Positions 23,301 to 33,985 of a stretch of DNA of 64,000 nucleotides are shown here, piece after piece (the first letter of the stretch is position 1; every line of letters begins with the position of its first letter). The notes under the pieces are model-generated. The model was not told the DNA's origin and searched no databases. It saw only the letters and a list, made by a program, of their open reading frames with translations. This stretch comes from Owenia fusiformis (taxonomy: Eukaryota; Annelida; Polychaeta; Sabellida; Oweniidae). The position numbers and the translations under genes were made by a program. The stretch covers positions 11,785,730 to 11,849,729 of the forward strand of contig CAIIXF020000007.1 in NCBI GenBank assembly GCA_903813345.2. The letters run 5' to 3'.

Positions 23301-26300
23301 ATCAGCAGTGGTTGTATCAACAACAGTTGCCGTCACACCAGCAGTGGTTGTATCAACAACAGTTGCCGTTACATCAGCAGTGGTTGTATCATCAACAGTT
23401 GCCGTTACATCAGCATTGGTTGTATCATCAACAGTTGCCGTTGCATCAGGAGTGGTTGTATCATCAACAGTTGCCGTCACACCAGCAGTGGTTGTATCAA
23501 CAACAGTTGCCGTTACATCAGCAGTGGTTGTATCATCAACAGTTGCCGTTACATCAGCATTGGTTGTATCATCAACAGTTGCCGTTGCATCAGGAGTGGT
23601 TTTATCATCAACAGTTGCCGTTGCATCAGCAGTGGTTGTATCAACAACATTTGCCGTTGCATCAGCAGTGGTTGTATCATCAACAGTTGCCGTTACATCA
23701 GCATTGGTTGCAACAGCAACAGTTGCCGTTGCATCAGCAGTGGTTGTACCAACAACAGTTGCCGTTGCATCAGCAGTGGTTGTATCATCAACAGTTGCCG
23801 TTACATCAGCATTGGTTGTATCATCAACAGTTGCCGTCGCATCAGGAGTGGTTGTATCATCAACAGTTGCCGTTGCATCAGCAGTGGTTGTATCAACAAC
23901 AGTTGCCGTTGCATCAGCAGTGGTTGTATCATCAACAGTTGCCGTTACATCAGCATTGGTTGTATCATCAACAGTTGCCGTTGCATCAGCAGTGGTTGTA
24001 CCAACAACAGTTGCCGTTGCATCAGCAGTGGTTGTATCATCAACAATTGCCGTTACATCAGCATTGGTTGTATCATCAACAGTTGCCGTTGCATCAGCAG
24101 TGGTTGTATCATCAACAGTTGTCGTTACATCAGCAGTGGTTGTATCAACAACAGTTGCCGTTGCATCAGGAGTGGTTGTATCATCAACAGTTGCCGTTGC
24201 ATCAGCAGTGGTTGTATCAACAACATTTGCCGTTGCATCAGCAGTGGTTGTATCATCAACAGTTGCCGTTACATCAGCATTGGTTGCAACAGCAACAGTT
24301 GCCGTTGCATCAGCAGTGGTTGTACCAACAACAGTTGCCGTTGCATCAGCAGTGGTTGTATCATCAACAGTTGCCGTTACATCAGCATTGGTTGTATCAT
24401 CAACAGTTGCCGTTGCATCAGGAGTGGTTGTATCATCAACAGTTGCCGTTGCATCAGCAGTGGTTGTATCAACAACAGTTGCCGTTGCATCAGCAGTGGT
24501 TGTATCATCAACAGTTGCCGTTACATCAGCATTGGTTGTATCATCAACAGTTGCCGTTGCATCAGCAGTGGTTGTACCAACAACAGTTGCCGTTGCATCA
24601 GCAGTGGTTGTATCATCAACAATTGCCGTTACATCAGCATTGGTTGTATCATCAACAGTTGCCGTTGCATCAGCAGTGGTTGTATCATCAACAGTTGTCG
24701 TTACATCAGCAGTGGTTGTATCAACAACAGTTGCCGTTACATCAGCAGTGGTTGTATCATCAACAATTGCCGTTACATCAGCATTGGTTGTATCATCAAC
24801 AGTTGCCGTTGCATCAGCAGTGGTTGTATCATCAACAGTTGTCGTTACATCAGCAGTGGTTGTATCAACAACAGTTGCCGTTACATCAGCAGTGGTTGTA
24901 TCATCAACAGTTGCCGTTACATCAGCATTGGTTGTATCATCAACAGTTGCTGTCACACCAGCAGTGGTTGTATCAACAACAGTTGCCGTTACATCAGCAG
25001 TGGTTGTATCATCAACAGTTGCCGTTACATCAGCAGTGGTTGTATCATCAACAGTTGCCGTTACATCAGCATTGGTTGTATCATCAACAGTTGCTGTCAC
25101 ACCAGCAGTGGTTGTATCAACAACAGTTGCAGTTACACCAGCAGTGGTTGTATCAACAGTTGCTGTTACATCAGCAGTTGTGCTATCATCAACAATCGCT
25201 GTTGTGTCAGCAGTAATATCACTAACAGTCGCCGTTACACTAGCAATGGTGCTACCATCAGCAGTTGCAGTTACATCATCAGTTGATATACCATCAACAG
25301 TCGCTGTTGTGTCAGCAGTAATATCATCAACTGTCGACGTTATATCAGCAGTGGTGCTACCATCAGCAGTTGCAGTTAAACCATCGGTTGATATATCATA
25401 AACAGTTGCATCATCAGTTGTTATACTATCAACAGTCCCTATTGTGTCAGTAGTAATATCACTAACAGTCGCCGTTACACCATCAGTTGATAAATTGTCA
25501 ACAGTCAATGTTGTGTCAGCAGTCGTTGCACCAATATTAGTGACATCAGCATCAGCTGTCGTTGCACCAATAGTAGTTACATCAGCATCAGCTGTCGTTG
25601 CACCAATAGTAGTTACATCAGCCTCAGCTGTCGTTGCACCAATAATAGTTATATCAGCCTCAGCAGTCGTTACGCCAAGAGTAGTTACATCAGCATCAGC
25701 TGTCGTTGCACCAATAGAAGTTATATCAGCCTGAGGTGTCGTTGCACCAATAGTAGTTACATCAGCCTCTGCTGTCGTTGCACCAATAATAGTTATATCA
25801 GCCTCAGCAGTCGTTACGCCAAGAGTAGTTACATCAGCATCAGCTGTCGTTGCACCAATAGAAGTTATATCAGCCTGAGGTGTCGTTGCACCAATAGTAG
25901 TTACATCAGCCTCTGCTGTCGTTGCACCAATAGTAGTTACATCAGCCTCTGCTGTCGTTGCACCAAGAGTAGTTACATCAGTCTCAGCTGTTGTTGTACC
26001 AATAGTAGTTACATCAGCCTCAGCTGTCGTTGCATCAATAGTAGTTACATCAGCATCAGCTGTCGTTGCACCAATAGTAGTTACATCAGCATCAGCTGTC
26101 GTTGCACCAATAGTAGTTACATCAGCATCAGCTGTCGTTGCACCAATAGTAGTTACATCAGCCTCAGCTGTCGTTGCACCAAGAGTAGTTACTTCAGCCT
26201 CAGCTGTCGTTGCACCAAGAGTAGTAGTCGTAGCAACAGTAGCTGTAGTAGTAGTAACAGTTGTTGGTGTTGTGCAGGCTTTATCATTATCAGGTATGTC

Positions 26301-29300
26301 TAAAGAAAAACAAAAGAAAAAAAGTAGAAAGTACTTGTGTATGGCAATAGAATCATATTCTTCCTTAATTTTACCTTTGATCGATTAAGCCATCATGATT
26401 CACAAGGTTTCAGTTGCTCCAACTTCAACTTTGTTATAAGCACCTTGGAACATCCGATTATGCAATGTGAATACTTACTTAACTGAAGGGGCAACAGACA
26501 CGTTTAGTGTAAGAACCGTTAATAAAAAAAGAAAAGAGAAAACCAAGGACCATTCGTCAATTTCGACATTTAAAATTAAACACGCATGTGTAAGTATATG
26601 TATAGGTATGTGTATACCTATATCAAAGAGACATAGCAGGAGACTTACTTGCATTATAATCGTTTTCAACACAGTCAATATCAACAAAAGGGGAGAGTGC
26701 CTTTTCTTCTTCTGTTGTCTCTCTATATCCTTTACTACACACGCACGTCCCAGTTGCATTGCATTCTTGCTCCATGAAATCTTGGCATATCTGAATTATA
26801 TTATGGAGCCATGAAGTTAACATTTATTTACATTCATCCATGGGCTTAATAAATTCATTTAAATGTTGAATTAGAACACGACGACATGGACCAGCAAGAG
26901 ACATTTACCTTTCGGTTGAGCCCATCCTCTTTACAATCTTCCCCTAACAATGACCACGTATAAGGATGGATGTTTGAAATATCTTCTTTGCATCTTCTGT
27001 GATCCACCTTTACATATCCTTCCTTACATTCACATATGCCTTCAATACAGACTGTGCTACCCCCGGGACACCGGATAGTATCATTGCAACCCATGCCTAT
27101 CTCTGTCACTACAACACAACATTAGGCCATGAGGGGTTAATGAGCGAAACGGGGACATCAAAATATCACCTATCTAATTATCTGTTCGTCTATGAATATG
27201 ATTCATTATTTATTCATTTATTATTCAAATAAATACATATTTAATCTACATGATTGTAATCAGTAAATACTTAAATATACCAGAATACGATATTTTCGGT
27301 GAATAACACTGGGGGATTTCATTGATACTGGAAAAATCCATTCCAAAAATAGTATTATAACTTTAAAGTTACAATCGTCTTCAGCTGGTCGTCTCCCTAT
27401 TTTATTTCCTATATTGTTTTTCTAAAATGTATATATTTCACCTTCGGTCCCTCGGTAAATAACATATTGCCGCTTTGCTATTTAATCCCTCCCAGTAAAA
27501 GCTTAACATCTTTAAATTTTTATTGTTATTATATCTTACGACTATTTCGTTTTTTTATTTTATTTTATAGCTGGAGGCAAGGCAAATATTTGAACCTCGT
27601 GTGGCACATTTTATTTTTAAAAATACAAATTCGGTCATTGTTATAGGACGGGATCATTTCAATGAAATGTTAATCTTACCTCCCAAACACAGATCGTTCG
27701 CATCATTTGAAAGAAAACCCAATTCACAAAGACAAACTTTTCCATCACATCCTCGAGGTGTACAATCCGCATTTGGAACGCAATTTGCTTTTGACTCACA
27801 TTCTTCATAGATTTTCACTGAAATATAAGGTAAAAATGAATGGTTTCATTATGATTTCATGGGAGGAAAATCTTTCGGATTCTGAAATGTATTTTCCGTG
27901 TTTTGGAGGCGAATGCTAATACGCAACTATATTCAAAAATCTATTGAGATTAAATGGGTAACAAGCCTTGTAGAGCGAAAATTCAATTTTTTTTACTTTT
28001 TCTGAGCTACCAGGGTAACATTTGGCTTAACATCTTCTTTGACATACCCCTTTCCTTAAAATTTGCACGAGGAGCATTTAATTTAATTACGTCATATGGA
28101 CCATGGTTCCATTGGTTCAAATTTTAAAGTCAATGTATCTCACGAAGTCCTGAAATTTCCTAAATGCTTGTAAGAAGGGTGATGCTATGTCGGCATCAAA
28201 TTTCATGTAAAAATGATAAAATCTCCTCTCCTGAGAAGCTTTCGTGCAAAACCTTTCGAACGACACTTGTATAAACAATTTTTGCTAATGCCAGCACTGA
28301 AAGACTTGAGCCATATTGTGATTTACTTTCTAAAAATAATTTGATTTTAAGGTTATCTGGCTATAATTTTATAAAAATAGGAAAAGTCCCATTTTCTGAT
28401 GAGTTTAGACATTTCTACATCTTAAATCTTAGTAGTTGATCAGATTTATCTAAAATCAGATGATATAATGGATTATAAGGATTGTTTTCAAGAATTCAAC
28501 TTTCTGCAACATTTAACACTCTCTATTGTTTTGAACCCCTTTAACTGAACATGTACTTACTAATGGGCGGTGGTGTCGGGCAGGTTATGTTTGTATTATT
28601 CACTGGAATATAAAATATCTGTAATAAATCGAATTATTCGTTTAAATTATAATACATTAAGGAAGTGTGGCACAGTGCATATTTCGATACCCATTAAATG
28701 ATCTTATTCATGTCTATCAAAGTATATGCGAAATAAAATTATGTTATGCATAGTTACTCATAACCAAATAATATTTAACCATTTTTTTTGTTCGGAATGA
28801 AAATCCAGAGACAACGACTGTTTTTTTATATCTAGCTAGCACACTCCCTTGAGGTGGGGTCCAGTAGGGCGATTTTGAACTTGTTTTAATATGTATACTC
28901 AAATGCAGTCTTACAATTACCCAAATGCGAGTAGGTAGTTACCAGTTTCACCACCAGGTGGCTGATTCGGGTCAATTAACATGGCAGGTATATAAGAAAG
29001 TTCCCTTAAACTTGAATATTATCAATTTAAGTGGCTCAATTTTCATATAACCCTTATGCGTCTGATACTTATACTAATGAAAATATGTCCAGTAAAGCAA
29101 AATATTATCTGTCCACTAAAAGAAAAGATATTTCATTTTTTGTGATTTTATAGCATGGGGTCTATGGGGAATCTCCCCGAGCTAGAAGTCACATTTTTGA
29201 AGAAAATTAATTTTTCAAAGTTGATAAACACTTTTTAAAACCACATTTCTAGATGTAATTTTACATGTAGATTTCAAATATGATATTACTTTGACTGAAT

Positions 29301-32086
29301 TTTGAATTTTTAATGACGTAAATCAAGATTATTTCTACTCGCATCTGGGTTATAACAGTGAGAGAATACGAACTCACTTTATGTATACGTATAAATATTG
29401 AAATTTAAACTTAAGAGTTCTCAATGTATCACCAAATTAAACAAATATTTACGATAGGAAAGTCTTCTTCCGATAAAATGAACTTGTATATGAAACAATC
29501 TGATCATTATCACGTAGTTAGTTCATATTGTACATTATTGGTCAGTGTATTCCTATTAGTCATAAGTTACGATTGACAAAGATGTTTTTTTCATGATATA
29601 AAAGTGTTTTGCTTTTTCAGGGGTCATAGGTGACAATAAATCCAGGGCGTCAACGACAATAATATATGAACGAAAAATGAAATTAATGGCCTCTCTAACA
29701 TTGAAGATATGATTCCAATGAACTACAAATCATAAATAAAATCTTCAACAGAAATAAATGTTAACAATAAAAATAAATAAATGCTAAGGGAAGGTAAGGT
29801 GATACATTTATCTTGTTGACTAAAGAGAATGCATATGGCTTGAATTTTGAATTTTTTCTGCATTTCCTCATTGCCAAAGCATGTAATATGTGTATAGAAG
29901 AATGAAACATGGTTGATTCAGTTCGCCATAAAATCCATCAACTTTATGTACTTTCGATGTGATTGTTTGTTTGCTTGACTACTTACTTATATGAACATCT
30001 AAGCGACATTCAAATGTATTGGACGGTTCTAGATAAATATCTGCAGTCGTAGCTTCTCTGTATCCCTCTTTGCATTTACACGTTCCAGATACACAATCTT
30101 GGAAAAGTCCAGAGCAATACGCAAGTGAGGCTTCATTACATGGTTCATTAAGTAGACGGAATGATAGTCCATTTGCAGATGGTTCCTGTCTACATTTCTC
30201 TTCATCGTATGACAGTTCATATCCTTCATCACAAGTGCAAACGTTGTCAGTTGAACTACAATGGGAGTTCGCTGGTAGGCACTGCTTGCCAATACACACC
30301 TCGTCTAATCCCACCACTGAAACATGCATTTGAAGAATTAGAATGTTTATACTCGAAGCATTCTTTACAATGGGCAACTTTTTTTCACAATGGGCAACTT
30401 TTTGAAATAAAGATTATAAACTTTTATTTCATATTCAAACATGACCGTGCTCTATTCGAATTTCTCAACCAATCAGAATGCAGCATAGCCAAAATAGAAC
30501 GTTCTCTAATTCTCCATAGATGCACGACCATGCTCTATTCAATCTGCAATTTGCATTGTTTTGAGTGACGTCACATCTCAGCTGCACATCTGGGGCTCTG
30601 TCCGGGGATAGCATGCGTATTCTTCCTTCATGCCCGTTCCACAGACACCAGACACGGCTTTTACTAATTTTTATGTTTGAATCGGAATAAATAATGATAG
30701 GCCATTCAATATGGTGAAATTCAGCACTCGTTGGACAGAATGTTAGTACAAATGCACTCACCTTCGGTTCGTGCTTTGTACAACATTCTGTCCAACTCGT
30801 GCTGAATTTCACCATATTGAATGGCCTATCATTATTTATTCCTTAATCATTAGATTTTAGATCATTAGAATTATATCAAATGAAATTGAAAAGCTGAAAA
30901 TGATTTTCGTAGACCCACAGCTCACACCTCCCAAATATAAATGAGAAATCGAAGATTGTGACGTTTTCGCCCAAAATGTGAGTCGCAATATAGCTGAATA
31001 AAGTGAATGAATAGATGTCAGCACTTGTTTTTTCTTGGGACAAGACTACCATGTAGGATTCAATGGTAAAAACTTGCAATAGCCACTTAACTTCATGATT
31101 TATCAAAAAGTATTGATTGAATCTGTCTAGAACACGAACGGCATACTAATTGGGATGGCCGTTTTATGTTCGTATTGTAATTGAAAGAATAAACCAAGGT
31201 TTTAAATAATTTTGACATTGCATCAATCAAGATTTGGCCCACACTCTTTTAGAATCTTGAAAAGTCATGTAAAATGATTAAATAACATAACTGTATAAAT
31301 CAAAGTTATTTATGTGGGAAACATTTTACTGAATTTCACAAGAGTAGCGAGAATTTCACAAGAATTGGCGAGATTTAAAAGCCATATAGAAACTCCTCTA
31401 AGTTGAGATTTGTCCACGCAATGGTGTGAAATTGCCTACCTCCTTCACAACCTGTTTTGTTTTCTGATGGGAAAAATCCAGTGTTACAGACACAAACACT
31501 TCCGTCACAGCCTCTTGCAATACACGTAGCATCTGTTGGGCAGTCACTCGTAGACGTACAATTGCCTTCTACATAGGCAGCTCCTGCAACAATATCAATT
31601 CATAATGTCCTGCACCGAGTACCTACCATGAAACGCCTAGGACAGCGATTGTATACGACCCAATCAATTACAGGGTGTCCATAAATACTAAACCATCACA
31701 ATACAAAGTCAATGTAAAGCCTAGAGATTTTATGGGCACACTCTGTATTATTATAGACTAAGTGCTATCTTTTAGTTAAACATCTTGCAAAGCGTATTAA
31801 AATCCCTGAATTGTCCATTATTATAGACATGTCAATAAAAGTAATATTGCTTAATAGCTCTTCTTAGCTTTTTCTTTTCTAGTTGGAATTAATATATTAA
31901 GTGAATCAAGGAAGTGGACATCACCCCACTCCCCACGCTCCAGTTACTATACTGTTTAATTGACACTCGCCCGTAGGTCATGTGATACTCACAATCATAC
32001 GTACACAAGATCTACTCACCAACATATTGAGTAAGAACCACAAACACAATACACACCACAGAAATTCTCATTTGAAACCGCTCCAT
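17230..32086 (-). CDS. Gene A: transmembrane mucin with EB/EGF-like modules, SEA domain and EGF (13 coding exons)
   Basis: Exons in coding order: 32086-32020, 31583-31440, 30316-29987, 28602-28561, 27817-27680, 27108-26909, 26790-26649, 26299-22943, 19602-19490, 19277-19040, 18708-18565, 17721-17634, 17392-17230. All have GT-AG borders, phases close throughout, and the product is 1,721 aa. The order is signal peptide, cysteine-rich EB/EGF-like modules, a ~1,119-aa Thr-rich mucin region, a partial EGF, a SEA domain with G-SVVV, a calcium-binding EGF, one transmembrane helix and a tail ending YDYYAGQA. Mucin plus SEA plus EGF before the membrane matches the architecture of animal membrane mucins. 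The protein is probably an apical surface glycoprotein. It is the most complete of three tandem paralogs. Its ligand and tissue are unknown. Confidence 0.8.
17634..17721 (-). CDS. Gene A exon 12: transmembrane helix
   Basis: Reads DGSLLPIVLSGVFGVAVILL, then IAIYIIIKRR: an uninterrupted hydrophobic helix with a basic stop-transfer end. The exon is 88 nt, phase 1 to phase 2, exactly like its partner in gene C. Confidence 0.85.
18565..18708 (-). CDS. Gene A exon 11: calcium-binding EGF-like domain
   Basis: Starts DYNEC, the calcium-binding EGF consensus, and has six cysteines in EGF order ending CECKSGF...MC. The exon is 144 nt and phase 1-1, so it can be gained or lost without breaking the frame. 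It has no counterpart in genes B and C. Confidence 0.85.
19040..19277 (-). CDS. Gene A exon 10: SEA domain, second half, with cleavage motif
   Basis: Contains LTRGSVVVDFTLTL: the G|SVVV motif is where SEA domains of membrane mucins cut themselves during folding, leaving two chains held non-covalently. It is followed by TFDEVKSAFN, the expected last helix. The exon joins exon 9 in phase 0. Confidence 0.8.
19490..19602 (-). CDS. Gene A exon 9: SEA domain, first half
   Basis: Reads SHVFSIRI...VVYNDDFDDSKSPGF then IAFTVQFIYS, matching the SEA opening pattern: a strand ending in RI, a variable loop, D..S..F, then a helix. Acceptor TTCTTTATAG, donor GTACGT. Confidence 0.75.
19890..21400. repeat. 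Intronic dispersed repeat, copy 1 (~1.5 kb)
   Basis: Begins near TTGAACAAGTTCAATTT and carries internal ~480-bp direct repeats: TTCCGAACC, GAAATTTGGTTTGCAGATTC, GACCTACTTTTCGGACACCA. These recur near 20100, 20580 and 20960. No coding frame was seen. It lies in intron 8 of gene A. Confidence 0.7.
21405..22860. repeat. Intronic dispersed repeat, copy 2 (~1.45 kb)
   Basis: Repeats the order of copy 1 from the start (TTGAACGAAGTTCAATTTC, GACTCCAGAT) to the end, with the internal unit recurring near 21770, 21900 and 22375. Copy 2 starts within a few bases of the end of copy 1, so this is a tandem duplication or back-to-back insertion. The start contains the palindrome TTGAACGAAGTTCAA. Confidence 0.65.
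21495..21690. repeat. GGATAGGAA-type microsatellite
   Basis: About 200 bp of imperfect GGATA/GGAAGGATA repeats interrupt copy 2 of the intronic repeat. The low-complexity minus-strand frame of Ser/Pro/Tyr across it is not a gene. Confidence 0.8.
22943..26299 (-). CDS. Gene A exon 8: giant mucin-repeat exon
   Basis: One 3,357-nt exon, phase 1-1. It opens NIPDNDKACTTPTT. Next come 12-aa units of the type TTIGATTADADV (26270 to about 25500), then less regular units, then about 58 units of the type TADVTATVDDTT (25190 to 23060). It ends CPVGYGGSGCKT, an EGF-like fragment that precedes SEA domains in other mucins. Threonine supplies O-glycan sites and aspartate makes the region acidic; proline is scarce, which is unusual for a mucin. 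The exon has no in-frame start codon in its first 790 nt, as expected for an internal exon. Confidence 0.85.
23060..25200 (-). repeat. 36-bp coding minisatellite with 576-bp higher-order repeat
   Basis: About 58 units of 36 bp code for the 12-aa mucin repeat. Rare variants recur exactly 576 bp (16 units) apart: a GCAACAGCAACAG variant near 23701 and 24277, and an ACAATTGCC variant near 24041 and 24617. This shows a recent block duplication by unequal exchange. Confidence 0.85.
25500..26270 (-). repeat. Second 36-bp coding minisatellite of gene A
   Basis: Units of the type ACTATTGGTGCAACGACAGC (20 of 36 bp shown) code for GATTADADVTTI. The period matches the downstream array but the sequence differs, so both arrays probably descend from one 12-aa ancestor. 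Confidence 0.75.
26649..26790 (-). CDS. Gene A exon 7: EB/EGF-like module, second part
   Basis: Reads ICQDFMEQECNATGTCVC and then SKGYRETTEEEKALSPFVD, ending in VENDYNA. It completes the six-cysteine module begun in exon 6 across a phase-0 intron. Highly similar exons occur in B (36939-37083) and C (59893-60028). Confidence 0.85.
26909..27108 (-). CDS. Gene A exon 6: EB/EGF-like module
   Basis: Six cysteines in EGF/EB spacing (GCNDTIRCPGGSTVC, GICECKEGYVKVDHRRC), then WSLLGEDCKEDG leading into the next module. 200 nt, phase 1 to 0. Conserved in B and C. Confidence 0.85.
27680..27817 (-). CDS. Gene A exon 5: cysteine-rich module
   Basis: Reads KIYEECESKANCVPNADC, TPRGCDGKVCLC and a closing cysteine (seven in all). 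138 nt, phase 1-1, identical in length to its partners in B and C. The core RGCDGxVCxC is also in exon 2, so the two exons arose by internal duplication. Confidence 0.85.
28561..28602 (-). CDS. Gene A exon 4: 42-nt linker exon
   Basis: Codes for NNTNITCPTPPPI, with an N-glycosylation site (NIT or NNT) and one cysteine. Phase 1-1. The equivalent is 42 nt in B and 33 nt in C, which supports its being real despite its size. Confidence 0.75.
28920..29349. mobile_element. Harbinger-like MITE in intron 3 of gene A
   Basis: The 430-bp element is flanked by TTA on both sides and has inverted ends CCCAAATGCGAGTAG / CTACTCGCATCTGGG. A three-base TTA/TAA target duplication is typical of PIF/Harbinger elements. 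A relative, inverted, sits in a gene C intron (about 52850-55978). Confidence 0.65.
29987..30316 (-). CDS. Gene A exon 3: double EB/EGF-like module
   Basis: Twelve cysteines form two six-cysteine modules: CIGKQC...CTCDEGYELSYDEEKC, then LNEPC...CKCKEGYREATTAD...C. 330 nt, phase 1-1, the same length as in gene B (44474-44803), where it is the most strongly conserved exon. Gene C has no equivalent in view. Confidence 0.85.
30684..30842. repeat. Hairpin-forming inverted repeat (~65-bp arms)
   Basis: The left arm (GGAATAAATAATGATAGGCC onward) pairs with the right arm ending at 30842, around a loop of about 30 bases. The arms include TTGGACAGAATGTT. It lies in intron 2 of gene A. The surrounding 30430-30680 also looks repetitive. 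No target duplication was seen. Confidence 0.8.
31440..31583 (-). CDS. Gene A exon 2: EB-like module
   Basis: Reads AYVEGNCTSTSDCPTDATC, IARGCDGSVCVC and a final GC pair (seven cysteines). 144 nt, phase 1-1. Close partner in gene B at 45039-45182. Confidence 0.85.
32020..32086 (-). CDS. Gene A exon 1 (coding): signal peptide
   Basis: MERFQMRISVVCIVFVVLTQ then YV, a typical secretory signal. The ATG sits directly after a splice acceptor (ATTTCAG), so at least one non-coding exon lies upstream; gene B has the same arrangement. Donor GTGAGT, phase 1. Confidence 0.8.
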
Positions 32087-32629
32087 CTGAAATAGTGAGT
32101 TTGAAAGAGTGTAATTATTGAAGGAATGTAATATTTGATATTGAAAGTGGTAGCAACGATGAATTAAGAGTGAAAAATGCCTTACAGTCCTAATTTTATT
32201 ATCTAAAGAAATATCTGATAAAATATGAAAGTTATTGAAGATTTGTGATGAAAAAAGTCCAAATCCATGAAAATTTTAAATTTGGCTAACCCATAGATAT
32301 CTAAACTTAGAACTGTTGAACTTTTTTTAAAAACGAATAAAGGCTTTTATAAAAAAAACTCAGAACTGTTGGACTTTAATTCACGATAAAGTCTTAAACA
32401 TGGAATGTTGTGAGCGGACACCACTATACGATACATATTTCGCTCAGAAATATCAACATTAATTATTCTGATATAACATGACAAAACAGCTAGAAGTTAA
32501 ATGAACTCAACATTATACTGAGCAAAAACAAACAGTTTTCATTTGTGGTACTGTGTTATTTCCTTTCGTCAAAAAATGAGAAATGTTTCTTTTATTTAAA
32601 GTAAGATATTAAATGTTCATTTATAAATT

Positions 32630-32945
32630 ACATTACCTTTAAGTCCTTAATTTATCCTATTGGAAAGTCATTTTCTGGCATTTTACATTACACTCCTCAA
32701 TTTTGACAATGTGTAAATACCTCATGTCAACGTACGCGTTTTTCGCAATCTGTTCACTTTCGTGATCATCATACAACGTTGACAAGTCAAAATGTAACAA
32801 AAACAATGAAACATCACTTGAAAGTGGTATCATAAAGACATAAACCTAAACGAGGGCCTCTTCAACAAAGATTTAATGCCCTTGATGTATAACATGCCCT
32901 TTAGGCTCTGGCATGTTTTCTTAGAATAACCATGCCGATTCGAGA
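32630..32945 (-). promoter_or_regulatory. Probable non-coding first exon and promoter of gene A
   Basis: A donor-like AAAG|GTAATG (minus strand, near 32637) follows CCAATAGGATAAAT, and GCTCTGGCAT occurs near 32900. Gene B has the same items in the same order about as far upstream (46390-46690), so this is conserved between duplicates. The exact start site cannot be seen. Confidence 0.35.
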
Positions 32946-33792
32946 CCCACCCAAAGGAAATGTCATATTAAAGAAACGCAATGCCAAAGATAATAGTAAA
33001 CACCCCACATACGGTTACATGATCGTAGCCCGAGTAAGCCACAACATGTCTCAAATATTCAGCATCAAAATTTGATAAAAATGATCGCATCAGGGTCACT
33101 TTGTTAATCGTTGAAGCAATCAAAGTACTGGTCAAGGAAGGTGTCCCTTCAATATAATTGTAACCTTGTTTGTTAGTTCGGTATTATAGTCTCTATGGAA
33201 AATAAAATATTACCCATTTTTCACCAAACATACCTTTTAGATAATTATCGGTTCCCTCCATTCAGAGACATGTCTCTGATCCACTGCATCATTCGAGAAT
33301 AGTTCATAACATTACGATGATTGATGTCATGGATTCAATTGCTTTTAATATCGTTATACATTTATTACTATCATAAATAAGTCAACATACAATTTCAAAA
33401 CACAAGAAGCTGTTTATCTTTTTATATTTACATGGTATATCGTAGCGTTTTTAAAATTGTAACTTATCATAATAAAAGCGGAATAAATCATGTAGCTAAT
33501 CCGGAACATAGAATTCTTTCCAATGATGTATTGCATGTGTAGACTAGTAACTTATGCTGATGAGGGGACAGCCGCCATTTGACACACAGAATATATGTGA
33601 GGTGTTCTACAATCCAGGTCAGGACCACATACACTCATAATAAATAACCCTTTGGGTCATGTCCGGTTTTTAAACGGTCCATGTAAATTATTTACATTTT
33701 AAATGTCTAGAAATAGTGAGGTAGCACTTTAAGTGGGTGTCACAACTGCGTATTTCCTTAGAACACAATAAGCCTGATATGATTATATCATT
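32946..33792. other. Intergenic spacer between genes A and B
   Basis: No gene was found. It probably contains the 3' end of gene B: a minus-strand AATAAA lies near 33360-33365, about 430 bp past the stop codon. Confidence 0.4.
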
Positions 33793-33985
33793 CTAGTATA
33801 TAGCATATACATCCTGTGGTTGTCTGGCTCCAGTGTTCATAGCATATACATCATAATATGGTTGTCTGGCCCCAGTGTTCACCATAGCAATGGGTTCATC
33901 AAACCGAGGAAAGTCATTTGCATCATTAGTATCTTCATTTTTGTCTGCATCTCTGTCCAAATTCTTTTTTCGTTTTCTCATTTGT
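33793..33985 (-). CDS. Gene B exon 10: cytoplasmic tail
   Basis: Basic and acidic proximal part, then FPRFDEPIAMVNTGARQP, YYDVYAM, and a second NTGARQPQDVYAIY to the stop. The end unit is duplicated, doubling the tyrosines relative to gene A. Confidence 0.8.

Noticed and set aside
23053-25401. Long plus-strand open frames (782 and 677 codons) opposite the gene A mucin exon
   Set aside because: They follow from the 36-bp period, a multiple of three without stops in these frames. The minus-strand frame alone has matching splice sites and flanking cysteine-rich exons.
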